DNA from: Streptomyces sp. NBC_00236
Lineage (GTDB): Bacteria > Actinomycetota > Actinomycetes > Streptomycetales > Streptomycetaceae
DNA length: 64,000 bases
Assembly: GCF_036195045.1 (NCBI RefSeq)
Contig: NZ_CP108100.1
Coordinates: 3,844,001 to 3,908,000, forward strand
Reading direction: 5' to 3'
In this document: positions 9,168 through 17,658 of the stretch, one piece after another
Layout: every line of letters begins with the position of its first letter
Position numbering within the stretch: position 1 is the stretch's first letter
Translations under genes and position numbers: made by a program
Notes under the pieces: model-generated
What the model saw: the letters and a program-made list of their open reading frames with translations, nothing else
Database searches by the model: none
Told to the model about the DNA's origin: nothing

Positions 9168-9195
9168 AGCCCCTGGCGCAATAGCGCAAGGGGCT
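9168..9195. promoter_or_regulatory. Strong hairpin in the purA divergent promoter region
   Basis: The arms AGCCCCT and AGGGGCT, with an inner GCGC/GCGC pair, form a hairpin in the 186-bp gap between purA (minus) and the DAG-kinase-like gene (plus). It ends 34 bp before the GTG of the latter and is followed by CTTG rather than a T-run. It may be a leader hairpin or an attenuator; function is not known. Confidence 0.45.
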
Positions 9196-9229
9196 CTTGC
9201 ACAAAGATGCTACCCGAGGAAGGACCGAG

Positions 9230-10084
9230 GTGTCGGCTGCCCAGCCCCCCGGTAACGGTGCGCCCCATCTGCTGGTGGTGATCGATCCGGTCGCCCGCCG
9301 CACGGACGGTGAGTCCGTCCGGATCGCAAAAGACGTGCTGAGCGCCGGTTCGCACGCCAAGATCTGCCTCCCGGACGGGCCCGAGGAGTTCGCCCGGGCC
9401 CTGGCGCGGCGAGGTACCCGCAGGCCGGTGGTGATCGGCGACGACCGGGCGCTGCGGCGTGCGGTGGCCCTCCTCCACCGGGAGCGAGAACCGGCCATGA
9501 GCGCCCTCGCCCTCATCCCCGTCGGGGCCGCGGCGGCGCTGGAACTCGCGCACTCGCTCGGCGTGCCGATGGGCGCGGTGGCGGCGGCGCGCACCGCACT
9601 GGACGGCGCGGTGCGCCGGCTGGACCTGCTGGTCGACGACAGCGACGGAGTCGTCCTCGACGCCCTGCGGATCCCGGCCCTGACCGGCGCACCGGGCACA
9701 CGGCCGGACCGTACGGGCGTCACCGCGGTCTGGGACACCTGCCGCTCCCTGGTCCGCACCCTGGTGCGCCCCGCCCCCTCGGCCCCGCCCGGCCCACCGG
9801 CCACGCACCGGCTGCGCGTCGAGGCGGACGGCGTCGTGCTGAACGATCTGGGCCGCCCGGTCGAGTCGGTGACGCTGACCTCGGGCTGCGGCGACGGAAT
9901 GGCCGAGGTCACGATCCACGCGCCGGGCGGCGACCCGATGACCACGGGGGCCAAGGCCGTCACGGTCTCCGGCGCGGACTTCCGCTACCGGGCGGACATA
10001 CAGGTGGCCGGGCCGGTGCGGACCCGGACGTGGACGATACGGGCGGGGGCCTGGGGGCTGATGCTGCCGGTGGCGGAGGGATAA
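9230..10084 (+). CDS. Diacylglycerol kinase-like protein with altered catalytic motifs
   Basis: A 284-residue protein from GTG 9230 (AGGAAGGA upstream). The N-terminus 'HLLVVIDPVARRTDGESV' and overall layout resemble the DAGK/LCB5 catalytic fold. The ATP-binding GGDGT signature is replaced by GDDRA, and the PLGTGND loop reads as PVGAAAALELA, so lipid kinase activity is doubtful. The C-terminal half is a beta-rich domain as in DgkB-type proteins. It stands alone, divergent from purA. It may be a pseudo-kinase; the fold assignment is moderate and the function unknown. Confidence 0.6.
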   Translation: MSAAQPPGNGAPHLLVVIDPVARRTDGESVRIAKDVLSAGSHAKICLPDGPEEFARALARRGTRRPVVIGDDRALRRAVALLHREREPAMSALALIPVGAAAALELAHSLGVPMGAVAAARTALDGAVRRLDLLVDDSDGVVLDALRIPALTGAPGTRPDRTGVTAVWDTCRSLVRTLVRPAPSAPPGPPATHRLRVEADGVVLNDLGRPVESVTLTSGCGDGMAEVTIHAPGGDPMTTGAKAVTVSGADFRYRADIQVAGPVRTRTWTIRAGAWGLMLPVAEG

Positions 10085-10110
10085 CCTCCGCTCGTGGGGC
10101 GGAGCCGGGG

Positions 10111-10140
10111 TGGTTCCGGTTGGGTCCGGTTGGGTCCGGT
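10111..10140 (+). repeat. Three tandem 10-bp units before the next gene
   Basis: The unit TGGKTCCGGT (K = G or T) occurs three times in a row. It lies in the 80-bp gap upstream of the membrane protein gene. No function is apparent. Confidence 0.5.
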
Positions 10141-10164
10141 TGCTTCGAAGGGGTGGGGTGGGTC

Positions 10165-12177
10165 GTGTCGGACGGTTCGGGTGAGGGTGGCAGACCCGCG
10201 GCGGACACGGGGGCGGTGATGTCCGGGCCCGTTCGCACGGCTCCGGTGGCGCTCGATCTCGCCGGTACCGCCGGCGGGCTGACGCGGTACCGGGCAACGG
10301 CCCGGCTCTGGTGCGTGGCCGGCGCCGCGGGGGTGATCCCGGCGTTGCTTCTCGCGGTGTTCGCCGACGGGTTCGGAGGGTCCTTCGTGGCGCCGCTCGC
10401 CGTGTTCGGTGCGCTGTCGCTGCTGATGGGGGCCGTCGTGCCGCTCCAGGCCCGCCGCATGCGCCGGGTGCTCGCCGCCGGACCTTGGACAGCCCACACC
10501 TCGGTCGTCGTGCAGCCTGCCGCGCGCGGCGCCGCGGTGGTGCTGAGGGGCCCCGGCCCGCACGAGCTGCTGCCGCTGACGCCGTGGACCACGCAGTGGC
10601 GCCTGGACCTGCTGAACCGGTCCGACGGGGTGCTGTGGTGGTGCGGCGATCCCCGCACCGGGGGCGTGCTGGCACCGCCGGGCGGCACGGAACTGATCCG
10701 GGCCAAGCCCGTCCGGGGCCGCCGGGCCCGCTCACTCGTGGCCCGCCCGCAGGTGAAGGGCCTGCTGACCCGGCCTGCCCCGCCGCAGCCGCAGCCCGCT
10801 CCGCCGGAGGAGAGCGGCCTCCCCGTCGATGCGGGGCCGGCCGTGGGTGCGGAGCCGGCCGTCGATACGGGATCGGCCGTGGATACGGGATCGGCCGTGG
10901 AGACGAAGCGGCGGCGGCCCTGGTGGCGGGGGACATTCCGCTGGCTGCTGCTCGTGGGCCTCCTCATGACGGCGCTCGCCACCAGCTGGTCCGTGGCCGC
11001 CGACGACGACCCGCAGGTCGATCTGACGTGGATCAGTGAACGCTCCGACGGCGGCTGCGACGTCCGGTGGACCGATCCCTTCGACGGGCGGACCCGCACC
11101 GGCGCGTTCCCGTGCCACGGGTACACGGGCAGGCCAGGGGACTGGGACACCGGTTTCGTCGTCTCGTACGGGCCGTTCGAGGGCGATCTGTACGACGCGG
11201 AACTGCGCGGTACGGCGGCCTACTCCACGACCGACGGGGTGGGGCTGGGCGGACTGGCGCTCGCCGTCATCGGCCTCGTGGGCGGAACGATTCGGGTCGT
11301 ACGGGCCCGGCGGCTGCGCACTCAGGCCCTGCCCCTGCAGGGGTACACGATCGCCGGGCAGGGCCAGGGGCGGGCGCAGGCGCAGGCGCCCGGCACGGGC
11401 CCGGAGGACACCGGCGCCGCCTCACCGCCGCCCGCGCCGCTCTCCTACGCGGCGTTCGCCGTCGAGGCCGCATCGCAGGCCCGGCTGCGGGGGGCGGCCC
11501 CGGTCGCTCCCGCCGCGACAGGCCCGGCGCAGCCGGGTGAGCGGCTGGTCTGGTGGCGGGTGCCCGCACTGCGGCGCATCGCCGGCACCTCGGAGGCGCT
11601 GTGGCCACTGGCATACGCGGGCGGTGTCGCCGTACTGCTCCTGACCGGCAGCGGCTCGGTCTCGAACGGGCTCAAGGCGGTACCGACTCTGATCGGCCTC
11701 TTCGGGCTCTTCGCGGCCTGGCGGGCGGTCGCCTCGGGCATCCCTCGCGCTCGCCTGCTGGCCGCCGCCGCGACCGCGCCCGCGCCTCGGATCCGCCGGT
11801 ACGCCCTGCTGCACGACGGCCGGGTGAACGGCCCGACGCTGGTGCTCTTCGCCGCCGAGGAGACTCCCGCGACCGGCCCGGCCAACGCGGCGGAGGCGGG
11901 GCACGGCCGGGCACCGCACAGCGCCGCGCCGAGCGTCGACGCCCGGCCGGAAGGCCTGTTGCCGCTCCTGCCGCCGGGTCCGCGGAAGGAGCCGTGGACA
12001 GGGCTGCCCGCGCCCACCGGCACCGTCGAGTTGCGCGGATGGATCGGCGGGCAGCCTTCGGCCGTCGCGTGGATCGACGGGCGCCCCTACTGGCCGCAGG
12101 GTGCCGTGGAGGACATCGATTCGGTGGGCTCCCAGGATCTGGGCGCCCGCTTCGGTATCGGTCGCGGCGGGGCGTGA
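10165..12177 (+). CDS. Large membrane protein of unknown function
   Basis: About 670 residues with several hydrophobic segments: near residues 52-90 (two), near 260-285 after a Pro/Ala/Thr-rich stretch, around 370-390 and near 490-530. A short tandem repeat encodes 'AVDTGSAVDTGSAVET' around residues 230-248. An extracytoplasmic region rich in Asp and Gly (WISERSDGGCDVRWTD) holds two Cys. No recognised catalytic motif is visible. The start could be GTG 10165 or ATG 10219; both have only weak ribosome sites. It stands alone and its function is unknown. Confidence 0.6.
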   Translation: MSDGSGEGGRPAADTGAVMSGPVRTAPVALDLAGTAGGLTRYRATARLWCVAGAAGVIPALLLAVFADGFGGSFVAPLAVFGALSLLMGAVVPLQARRMRRVLAAGPWTAHTSVVVQPAARGAAVVLRGPGPHELLPLTPWTTQWRLDLLNRSDGVLWWCGDPRTGGVLAPPGGTELIRAKPVRGRRARSLVARPQVKGLLTRPAPPQPQPAPPEESGLPVDAGPAVGAEPAVDTGSAVDTGSAVETKRRRPWWRGTFRWLLLVGLLMTALATSWSVAADDDPQVDLTWISERSDGGCDVRWTDPFDGRTRTGAFPCHGYTGRPGDWDTGFVVSYGPFEGDLYDAELRGTAAYSTTDGVGLGGLALAVIGLVGGTIRVVRARRLRTQALPLQGYTIAGQGQGRAQAQAPGTGPEDTGAASPPPAPLSYAAFAVEAASQARLRGAAPVAPAATGPAQPGERLVWWRVPALRRIAGTSEALWPLAYAGGVAVLLLTGSGSVSNGLKAVPTLIGLFGLFAAWRAVASGIPRARLLAAAATAPAPRIRRYALLHDGRVNGPTLVLFAAEETPATGPANAAEAGHGRAPHSAAPSVDARPEGLLPLLPPGPRKEPWTGLPAPTGTVELRGWIGGQPSAVAWIDGRPYWPQGAVEDIDSVGSQDLGARFGIGRGGA

Positions 12178-12198
12178 CCGGGGAGCGACCGGGGGCGT

Positions 12199-12753
12199 TC
12201 AGGCGTCCCGCGCGCCCTCGGCGGTCGGCAGGTCGAGGGTTTTGCGGTGTTCCTCCCAGCGGTCCATCATCGCGCCCAGCTCCGACTGCATGAACTCGAA
12301 GAACGCCGCCGTCTCGGCGATCCGGGCACCGGCCGGGGTGTGCTCCCCGAGCGTGCGGGCGCCGTCCCTGAGGGTGTTCTCCCAGCGGGTGAGCACGCGG
12401 TCGCGGCTGGCGAAGGTGGTGTACCAGATCTCGTTGTGCAGCCGGTAGCGGTCGCGGCGCGAGCCCGGGTCCCGCTCGCGGCCGACCATGCTGACCTGGG
12501 TGAGGTAGTTGATCGCGCCGGACACGGCGGCGGGGCTGATCTGCAGGGCCAGGGCGAGCTCGGCCGAGGTCATGGAGGCGTCGTCGTCGGCGAGCAGCGC
12601 GGCGAAGACGCGGGATGCCATCCGCTGCATCCCCGCCTCGGTCATCTCCGACGCGAACCGCTCGACGAACCGCGAGACCGCCTCGGCGTCCCTGTCCTCG
12701 CGCCCCTGGGCGGCGCCGTTCGGCTCGTGCGTGTCTGCGGATTCGCTGCTCAT
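12199..12753 (-). CDS. GbsR/MarR-family transcriptional regulator
   Basis: A 184-residue protein with a winged HTH in the middle (about residues 52-105, 'SAELALALQISPAAVSGAINYLTQ' then the basic wing 'RERDPGSRRDRYRLH') and a helical C-terminus ending 'RKTLDLPTAEGARDA'. This is the shape of GbsR-type MarR regulators that repress a divergent exporter. It is divergent from the ABC transporter genes with a 101-bp gap that contains a 16-bp perfect palindrome. It probably represses the transporter and itself. The ligand is unknown. Confidence 0.8.
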   Translation of the reverse strand: MSSESADTHEPNGAAQGREDRDAEAVSRFVERFASEMTEAGMQRMASRVFAALLADDDASMTSAELALALQISPAAVSGAINYLTQVSMVGRERDPGSRRDRYRLHNEIWYTTFASRDRVLTRWENTLRDGARTLGEHTPAGARIAETAAFFEFMQSELGAMMDRWEEHRKTLDLPTAEGARDA

Positions 12754-12818
12754 CGACCCCTCGTCCCTCCACGTCTCGGGCCCTTGTCACCCGTACTGAG
12801 TTTATACGCTTCCTTAAC

Positions 12819-12834
12819 TTCACAAATTTGTGAA
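12819..12834. promoter_or_regulatory. Palindromic operator candidate of the exporter locus
   Basis: TTCACAAATTTGTGAA is a perfect 16-bp palindrome in the divergent gap between the GbsR-type gene and the ABC ATPase, 20 bp before the ATPase ATG. Its AT-rich sequence stands out from the surroundings. Confidence 0.7.
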
Positions 12835-12854
12835 AGTAGCGTACGTTCAGAATC

Positions 12855-13781
12855 ATGACGAAGGCAATCACCGTGGCCGGACTGCACAAGTCGTTCGGCC
12901 GGACGCATGCGCTGGACGGGCTCGACCTGGCCGTCGAGTCCGGTGAGGTCCACGGCTTTCTCGGGCCGAACGGATCGGGGAAGTCCACCACCATCCGGGT
13001 CCTGCTGGGCCTGCTGCGGGCCGATTCCGGCGCCGCCCAACTGCTCGGCCGCGACCCCTGGCGCGACGCGGTGGAGCTGCACCGGCGCGTGGCGTACGTC
13101 CCCGGGGACGTCACGCTGTGGCGCAACCTCTCGGGCGGCGAGGTGATCGATCTGTACGGGCGGCTGCGCGGCGGCCTCGACGACACCCGGCGCGCGGATC
13201 TCGTCGGTCGGTTCGAGCTCGACCCGACGAAGAAGGGGCGGACGTACTCGAAGGGCAACCGGCAGAAGGTCGCCCTGATCGCCGCGTTCGCCTCCGATGT
13301 GGACCTGCTGATCCTGGACGAGCCGACCAGCGGGCTCGACCCCCTGATGGAGGAGGTCTTCCAGAGCTGCGTCACCGAAGCGCGCGACCGCGGGCGGACG
13401 GTGCTGCTCTCCAGCCACATCCTCAGCGAGGTCGAGTCCCTCTGCGACCGCGTCAGCATCATCCGGGCGGGCCGGACGGTGGAGACCGGCTCACTGGCCG
13501 GCATGCGCCATCTGACCCGCACCAACATCACCGCCGAGCTGGCGGACTCCCCCGACGGTCTGGCGCAGCTGCCAGGGGTCCACGACCTCGACATCCGGGG
13601 ACATCAGGTCTCGCTCCAGGTCGACACGGACAAGCTGGACGCCGTCCTCAAGTCGCTCTCCGCATCCGGAGTCAGGTCCCTGACCAGTACGCCGCCCACC
13701 CTGGAAGAGCTCTTCCTCCGGCACTACACGACGGACGCGGAGCAGGGCACGCGACAGGGCGCGGGGGTGTCGGCGCGATGA
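12855..13781 (+). CDS. ABC exporter ATP-binding protein
   Basis: A 308-residue ATPase with Walker [10 protein letters not shown] (about residue 37), Walker [13 protein letters not shown] (about residue 155) and the H-loop in '[11 protein letters not shown]'. The signature motif is YSKGNRQK rather than the canonical LSGGQ; this variant occurs in the ABC-2 antibiotic-exporter subfamily. A C-terminal regulatory extension follows (about 220-308). The gene overlaps the permease by 4 bp (ATGA), so the two are translationally coupled. Regulated, by inference, by the divergent GbsR-type protein. Confidence 0.9.
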   Translation: MTKAITVAGLHKSFGRTHALDGLDLAVESGEVHGFLGPNGSGKSTTIRVLLGLLRADSGAAQLLGRDPWRDAVELHRRVAYVPGDVTLWRNLSGGEVIDLYGRLRGGLDDTRRADLVGRFELDPTKKGRTYSKGNRQKVALIAAFASDVDLLILDEPTSGLDPLMEEVFQSCVTEARDRGRTVLLSSHILSEVESLCDRVSIIRAGRTVETGSLAGMRHLTRTNITAELADSPDGLAQLPGVHDLDIRGHQVSLQVDTDKLDAVLKSLSASGVRSLTSTPPTLEELFLRHYTTDAEQGTRQGAGVSAR

Positions 13782-15406
13782 CTGCCGTGACCATGACCGC
13801 GACGGCCGGCGCGGGGCGCCGGGCCGGGACCGGGCAGCTCGCGGGGACCTGGCCCCTGCTGCGGCTCGCTCTGCGGCGCGACCGCATCATCATGCCGGTC
13901 TGGGTGCTCGTGCTCGGTGGGTCGTTCTCCTCCGTCGGGCAGTCCATCGCCTCGCTCTACGGGACGACCGCACAACGCGCCGAGCTCGCCGCTTCGATGA
14001 ACGGCAACAGCTCGTTGCGCGCGATGTACGGGCCCGTGTTCGGCGACACCGTGGGCGCGCTCGTCAGCTGGCGCATGATCGCCTTCGGTGCCGCGCTGGC
14101 CGCGGTGATGAGCCTGGTCGTCGTCGTGCGCCACACCCGGGAGGAAGAGGAGACCGGTCGTCAGGAGATGCTCTCCTCCGCCATGGTGGGGCGCCGGGCG
14201 CCGCTCACCGCCGCGCTGCTCGCCGCCCTGATCGCCAACGCCGCTCTGGCCCTGGTGATCGTGGCGGGGATGGCGGCGTCGGGCGCGGGCGGCGCCGGGG
14301 CGGTGGCGCTCGCCTCGGCCGTCGCCGGTGTCGGTGCGCTGTTCGCGTGCACCGCCGCGATCGCCGCACAGTTCACCGAGAGCGCCCGGCTCGCGAAGGG
14401 GCTGACGGCCGCGGTCATCGGCGCCGCCTTCGTCCTGAAGGCGGCGGGCGATTCCGCGACGGACGACGGCTCGTCGGTCCTCACCTGGCTCTCCCCGCTC
14501 GGCTGGGCTTCGAGCGTCCGGCCCTACGCGGACGAGCGGTGGTGGGTGCTTCTGGTGACAGTCGGCGCCGTGGCCGTGCAGTGCGCCGTGGCGTACGCGC
14601 TGACCGGGCGCCGCGATGTCGGCATGAGCTTCCTCGCCACGCGGCCGGGGCCCGCCCGCGGGCGGATCTCCACCGCCCTCGGCCTCGCGGTGCGGCTCCA
14701 GCGTGGTGCGCTCCTGGGGTGGACGGTGTCCTTCGCCGTGGTCGGCGTCGTCTTCGGCGGGCTGACCGGCGGCGCGGCGGATCTCGTCGGGGACAACGAG
14801 AAGACGAAGGAGATCTTCGAGCGGATGGGCGGCCAGTCCGGCCTCACCGACGCGTTCCTCGCCTCGATGGTCTCCGTGCTCGGCACGGTGGCGGCGCTGT
14901 ACATCGTCTCCTCGGTGCTGCGGCTGCACGGCGAGGAGACCGCCGGGCGCGCGGAACCGGTGCTCGCGGGCGGGGTCGGCCGGACGGGCTGGGCCGCCGG
15001 CCATCTGCTCATCGCCTTCGGCGGCGCTGCCCTGATCATGACGGTCGGCGGCCTCGGCCTGGCGGTGGGCTACGGACACGAACTCCCCGCCGTGCTGGGC
15101 GCCTCGCTGGTACAACTGCCCGCCGTCTGGCTGCTGGGCGGGGTGACGGTCCTGCTGTACGGGGCGCTGCCGAAGGCCGCAGCGGCGGGCTGGGGCCTGG
15201 TCGGTCTCTGCCTGGCGCTGGGATGGATAGGCCCCGCCCTGGATCTGCCGCAGCCGGTGATGGACGTCTCGCCGTTCACGCACCTGCCCAAGCTGCCGGG
15301 GGCGGCGGCCATGGAGTGGGGGCCGGTGGCGCTCCTCACCGCGGCCGCAGTGGCACTGACAGCGGGCGGCCTGACGGCGCTGCGTCGGCGCGACATGCTG
15401 ACCTGA
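13778..15406 (+). CDS. ABC exporter permease (ABC-2 type)
   Basis: A 542-residue integral membrane protein with about twelve hydrophobic segments arranged as two similar halves (roughly 30-270 and 290-540), each beginning with '[10 protein letters not shown]' or '[13 protein letters not shown]'. This duplicated form is typical of TetB-like exporters of actinomycetes, which work with a single ATPase type. ATG 13778 lies inside the stop region of the ATPase gene. The substrate is unknown; drug or lipid export is the usual inference for this family. Confidence 0.85.
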   Translation: MTAVTMTATAGAGRRAGTGQLAGTWPLLRLALRRDRIIMPVWVLVLGGSFSSVGQSIASLYGTTAQRAELAASMNGNSSLRAMYGPVFGDTVGALVSWRMIAFGAALAAVMSLVVVVRHTREEEETGRQEMLSSAMVGRRAPLTAALLAALIANAALALVIVAGMAASGAGGAGAVALASAVAGVGALFACTAAIAAQFTESARLAKGLTAAVIGAAFVLKAAGDSATDDGSSVLTWLSPLGWASSVRPYADERWWVLLVTVGAVAVQCAVAYALTGRRDVGMSFLATRPGPARGRISTALGLAVRLQRGALLGWTVSFAVVGVVFGGLTGGAADLVGDNEKTKEIFERMGGQSGLTDAFLASMVSVLGTVAALYIVSSVLRLHGEETAGRAEPVLAGGVGRTGWAAGHLLIAFGGAALIMTVGGLGLAVGYGHELPAVLGASLVQLPAVWLLGGVTVLLYGALPKAAAAGWGLVGLCLALGWIGPALDLPQPVMDVSPFTHLPKLPGAAAMEWGPVALLTAAAVALTAGGLTALRRRDMLT

Positions 15407-15482
15407 GGGGACGCGGGGGCGGGGGCCCGGTGCACCCGCCCCGGTGGGGCCCCGGGCCCGCCCCGGCCGCCCCGCCCACGCC

Positions 15483-16724
15483 TCAGAGCTCGACCCGGAG
15501 TTCCTTCACTCCCCGGATCACGTAACCCGGGTTCCACTCCGGTTCCGCGACCAGCCGCATTCCGGGCGCCTTGCGCAGCAACTCGCCGAAGGAGGTGACC
15601 AGTTCCACCCGGGCCAGAGGTGCACCGAGACAGAAGTGGATGCCAGCGCCGAAGGTGATGTGCGGGTTCTCCCGCCGGGCGAGGTCCAACGTGTCCGGGG
15701 CCGTGAAACGGGCCGGGTCGCGGTTGGCCGAACCGAAGAGGAGGGCCACCTCCGAGCCTCGTGGAATGACCGTGCCGTCGATCTCGATGTCGTCGAGCAC
15801 CCAGCGTTCGAACATCTGCAACGGGGTGTCGTAGCGCATGAGCTCCTCCACCGCGGTGGGCAGCAGGCCGTGGTCCGCCCGCAGCGCGGCCAGCTGGTCC
15901 GGGTGCCGAAGCAGCGTCCACCAGCCGTTCACGGTGGTGTTGACGGTCGCCTCGTGGCCCGCGTTCAGCAGCAGCACGCAGGTGGAGACCATCTCCTGTT
16001 CGGTCAGCCGCTCGTCCTCGTCATGGGCGGCGATCAGCGCGGAGATCAGATCGGTCCCCGGGTTGCCACGCCGCTCGGCGATCAGCTCCCGCAGATACGC
16101 GGAGAAGTCGAGGGAGGCGCGGACGGCGGCGCGGGCGGTCTCCTCGGACGGATTGAGCTCGAACATTCCGCAGATGGCCGCAGACCAGGGCCGCAGCGGG
16201 GCCCGGTCGGACTCCGGAATGCCGAGCATCTCCGCGATCACGGCGACGGGCAGCGGCTCCGCGACCGCCGTCAGCAGATCGCCGCCGCCCTGCGCGACGA
16301 AGTCGTCGACGAGTCCGGCGGCCAGCCGCTGAACGGTCGGCACGAGCTGTTCGACGGTGCGCGGGGTGAACGCCTTGGAGACGAGCCGCCGGATCCGCGT
16401 ATGGTCCGGCGGTTCGAGGTCCAGGAGCCCCTGCCCGTTCAGCGTCTCGAACGGCTCGTGCGCGGCGGGCGGCGGCGTCCGGCCGAACTCCTCGTGCGTG
16501 AACCGGTGCAGATACGTCCGGCCCAGTCGCCGGTCGCGCAGCAGCGCCGACACGTCGGCGTAGTGCGGGACGAGCCACTGGTCCGTCGGCGCGAAGTAGT
16601 GCGCCCGGCCGGTGGCACGCAGTTCGGCGTAGGCGGGGTACGGATCGGCGACGAACGCCGCCGACCACGGATCGAACGGGGCGGCGGGGCCGGAGTCGGA
16701 GTCGGCGTGCATGGGCTGATCCAT
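15483..16724 (-). CDS. Cytochrome P450
   Basis: A 413-residue class I bacterial P450. The I-helix motif AGHEATVNT, the K-helix region with 'ALLFGSANRDPARF', and the heme-binding FGAGIHFCLGAPLAR (Cys near residue 365) are all present. Length is normal. No ferredoxin or reductase gene is adjacent, and there is no biosynthetic cluster nearby, so the substrate cannot be guessed. It is convergent with the ABC permease and followed upstream by a C-rich repeat tract. Confidence 0.93.
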   Translation of the reverse strand: MDQPMHADSDSGPAAPFDPWSAAFVADPYPAYAELRATGRAHYFAPTDQWLVPHYADVSALLRDRRLGRTYLHRFTHEEFGRTPPPAAHEPFETLNGQGLLDLEPPDHTRIRRLVSKAFTPRTVEQLVPTVQRLAAGLVDDFVAQGGGDLLTAVAEPLPVAVIAEMLGIPESDRAPLRPWSAAICGMFELNPSEETARAAVRASLDFSAYLRELIAERRGNPGTDLISALIAAHDEDERLTEQEMVSTCVLLLNAGHEATVNTTVNGWWTLLRHPDQLAALRADHGLLPTAVEELMRYDTPLQMFERWVLDDIEIDGTVIPRGSEVALLFGSANRDPARFTAPDTLDLARRENPHITFGAGIHFCLGAPLARVELVTSFGELLRKAPGMRLVAEPEWNPGYVIRGVKELRVEL

Positions 16725-16739
16725 GGCCCGACGCTAACC

Positions 16740-16979
16740 GGCCACCCACTCCCGGGCCAGCCCTGCCCCGGGGGCCGCGGACCGACAACAGGCCCCGCCC
16801 CGCAGACCGGCACCCATCCCGGACCAGACTCGCCCCGGGGGCCGCCGCCCAGCCCGCCCCGGGCCAGACCCGCCCCACGGACCGCCACCCGGCCCCGCCC
16901 CGCAGGCCGCACCCGGCCCCACCGCGGACCAGCCCCCGCCCCCGCCCCGGACCAGACCCGCCCCGGGGGCCGCCGCCCG
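16740..16979. repeat. C-rich imperfect repeat tract
   Basis: The 240 bp between the P450 start and the response-regulator stop is very C-rich and made of related words. A 30-bp unit beginning GGACCAGAC occurs at 16821-16850 and again at 16949-16978 with one mismatch, and partial copies (CCGGCCCCGCCCCGCAG-like) lie between. No coding signal was accepted here. Confidence 0.6.
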
Positions 16980-16980
16980 C

Positions 16981-17658
16981 CTACGACGGCGTGACCAGCC
17001 GGGCCTCGTAGGCGAATACGGCTGCCTGGGTGCGGTCGCGCAGGCCCAGCTTCACCAGGATGCGGCTCACATGGGTCTTGATCGTGGACTCGGCGACCAC
17101 CAGATGCGAGGCGATCTCCGCATTCGACAGGCCCTGGGCGATCAGGACGAGCACTTCCGTCTCGCGCTCCGTGAGGTCCCCCATCTGGGCGAGCGCCGGC
17201 GGCCTCGGGGCCGCCGCGAGCTTGGAGAACTCGGTGATGAGGCGTCGGGTGACCGTGGGGGCGAGAAGCGCCTCGCCCGACGCCACCACACGTACTCCCT
17301 CCGCGAGCTGGCGGGCCGAGGCGTCCTTGAGGAGGAATCCGGACGCACCGGCACGCAGCGCCTGGTAGACGTACTCGTCGAGGTCGAACGTGGTGAGCAC
17401 CAGCACCTTCGCGTCCGCGTCGGCGGCGACGATCTCGCGGGTCGCCTCGATGCCGTTGAGCTCCGGCATCCGGATGTCCATCAGCACCACGTCGGGACGG
17501 AGCGCCGCGACCTGGGTGACGGCCTCCCGCCCGTTGACGGCCTCGCCGACGACCTCGATGCCCGGCATCGCGTTCAGCAGCACCGAGAAGCCCTCGCGGA
17601 CCATCATCTGGTCGTCGACGATCAGCACCCGGATCGGCGTACCGGCGGCGGCCGTCAT
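16981..17658 (-). CDS. NarL/LuxR-type response regulator
   Basis: A 225-residue regulator. The receiver domain (about 8-125) has the acidic pair near residue 15, phospho-acceptor Asp in 'PDVVLMDIRMP', and a Lys in 'FLLKDAS'. A LuxR-type HTH (about 158-215) contains 'LTERETEVLVLIAQGLSNAEIA'. It overlaps the histidine kinase gene by 4 bp, so the two are one unit. Target genes are unknown. Confidence 0.93.
   Translation of the reverse strand: MTAAAGTPIRVLIVDDQMMVREGFSVLLNAMPGIEVVGEAVNGREAVTQVAALRPDVVLMDIRMPELNGIEATREIVAADADAKVLVLTTFDLDEYVYQALRAGASGFLLKDASARQLAEGVRVVASGEALLAPTVTRRLITEFSKLAAAPRPPALAQMGDLTERETEVLVLIAQGLSNAEIASHLVVAESTIKTHVSRILVKLGLRDRTQAAVFAYEARLVTPS

Noticed and set aside
13118..13777. 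Upstream extension of the ABC permease frame
   Set aside because: It lies inside the ATPase gene in another frame and is Arg/Gly-rich; ATG 13778 with the ATGA overlap is the natural start.
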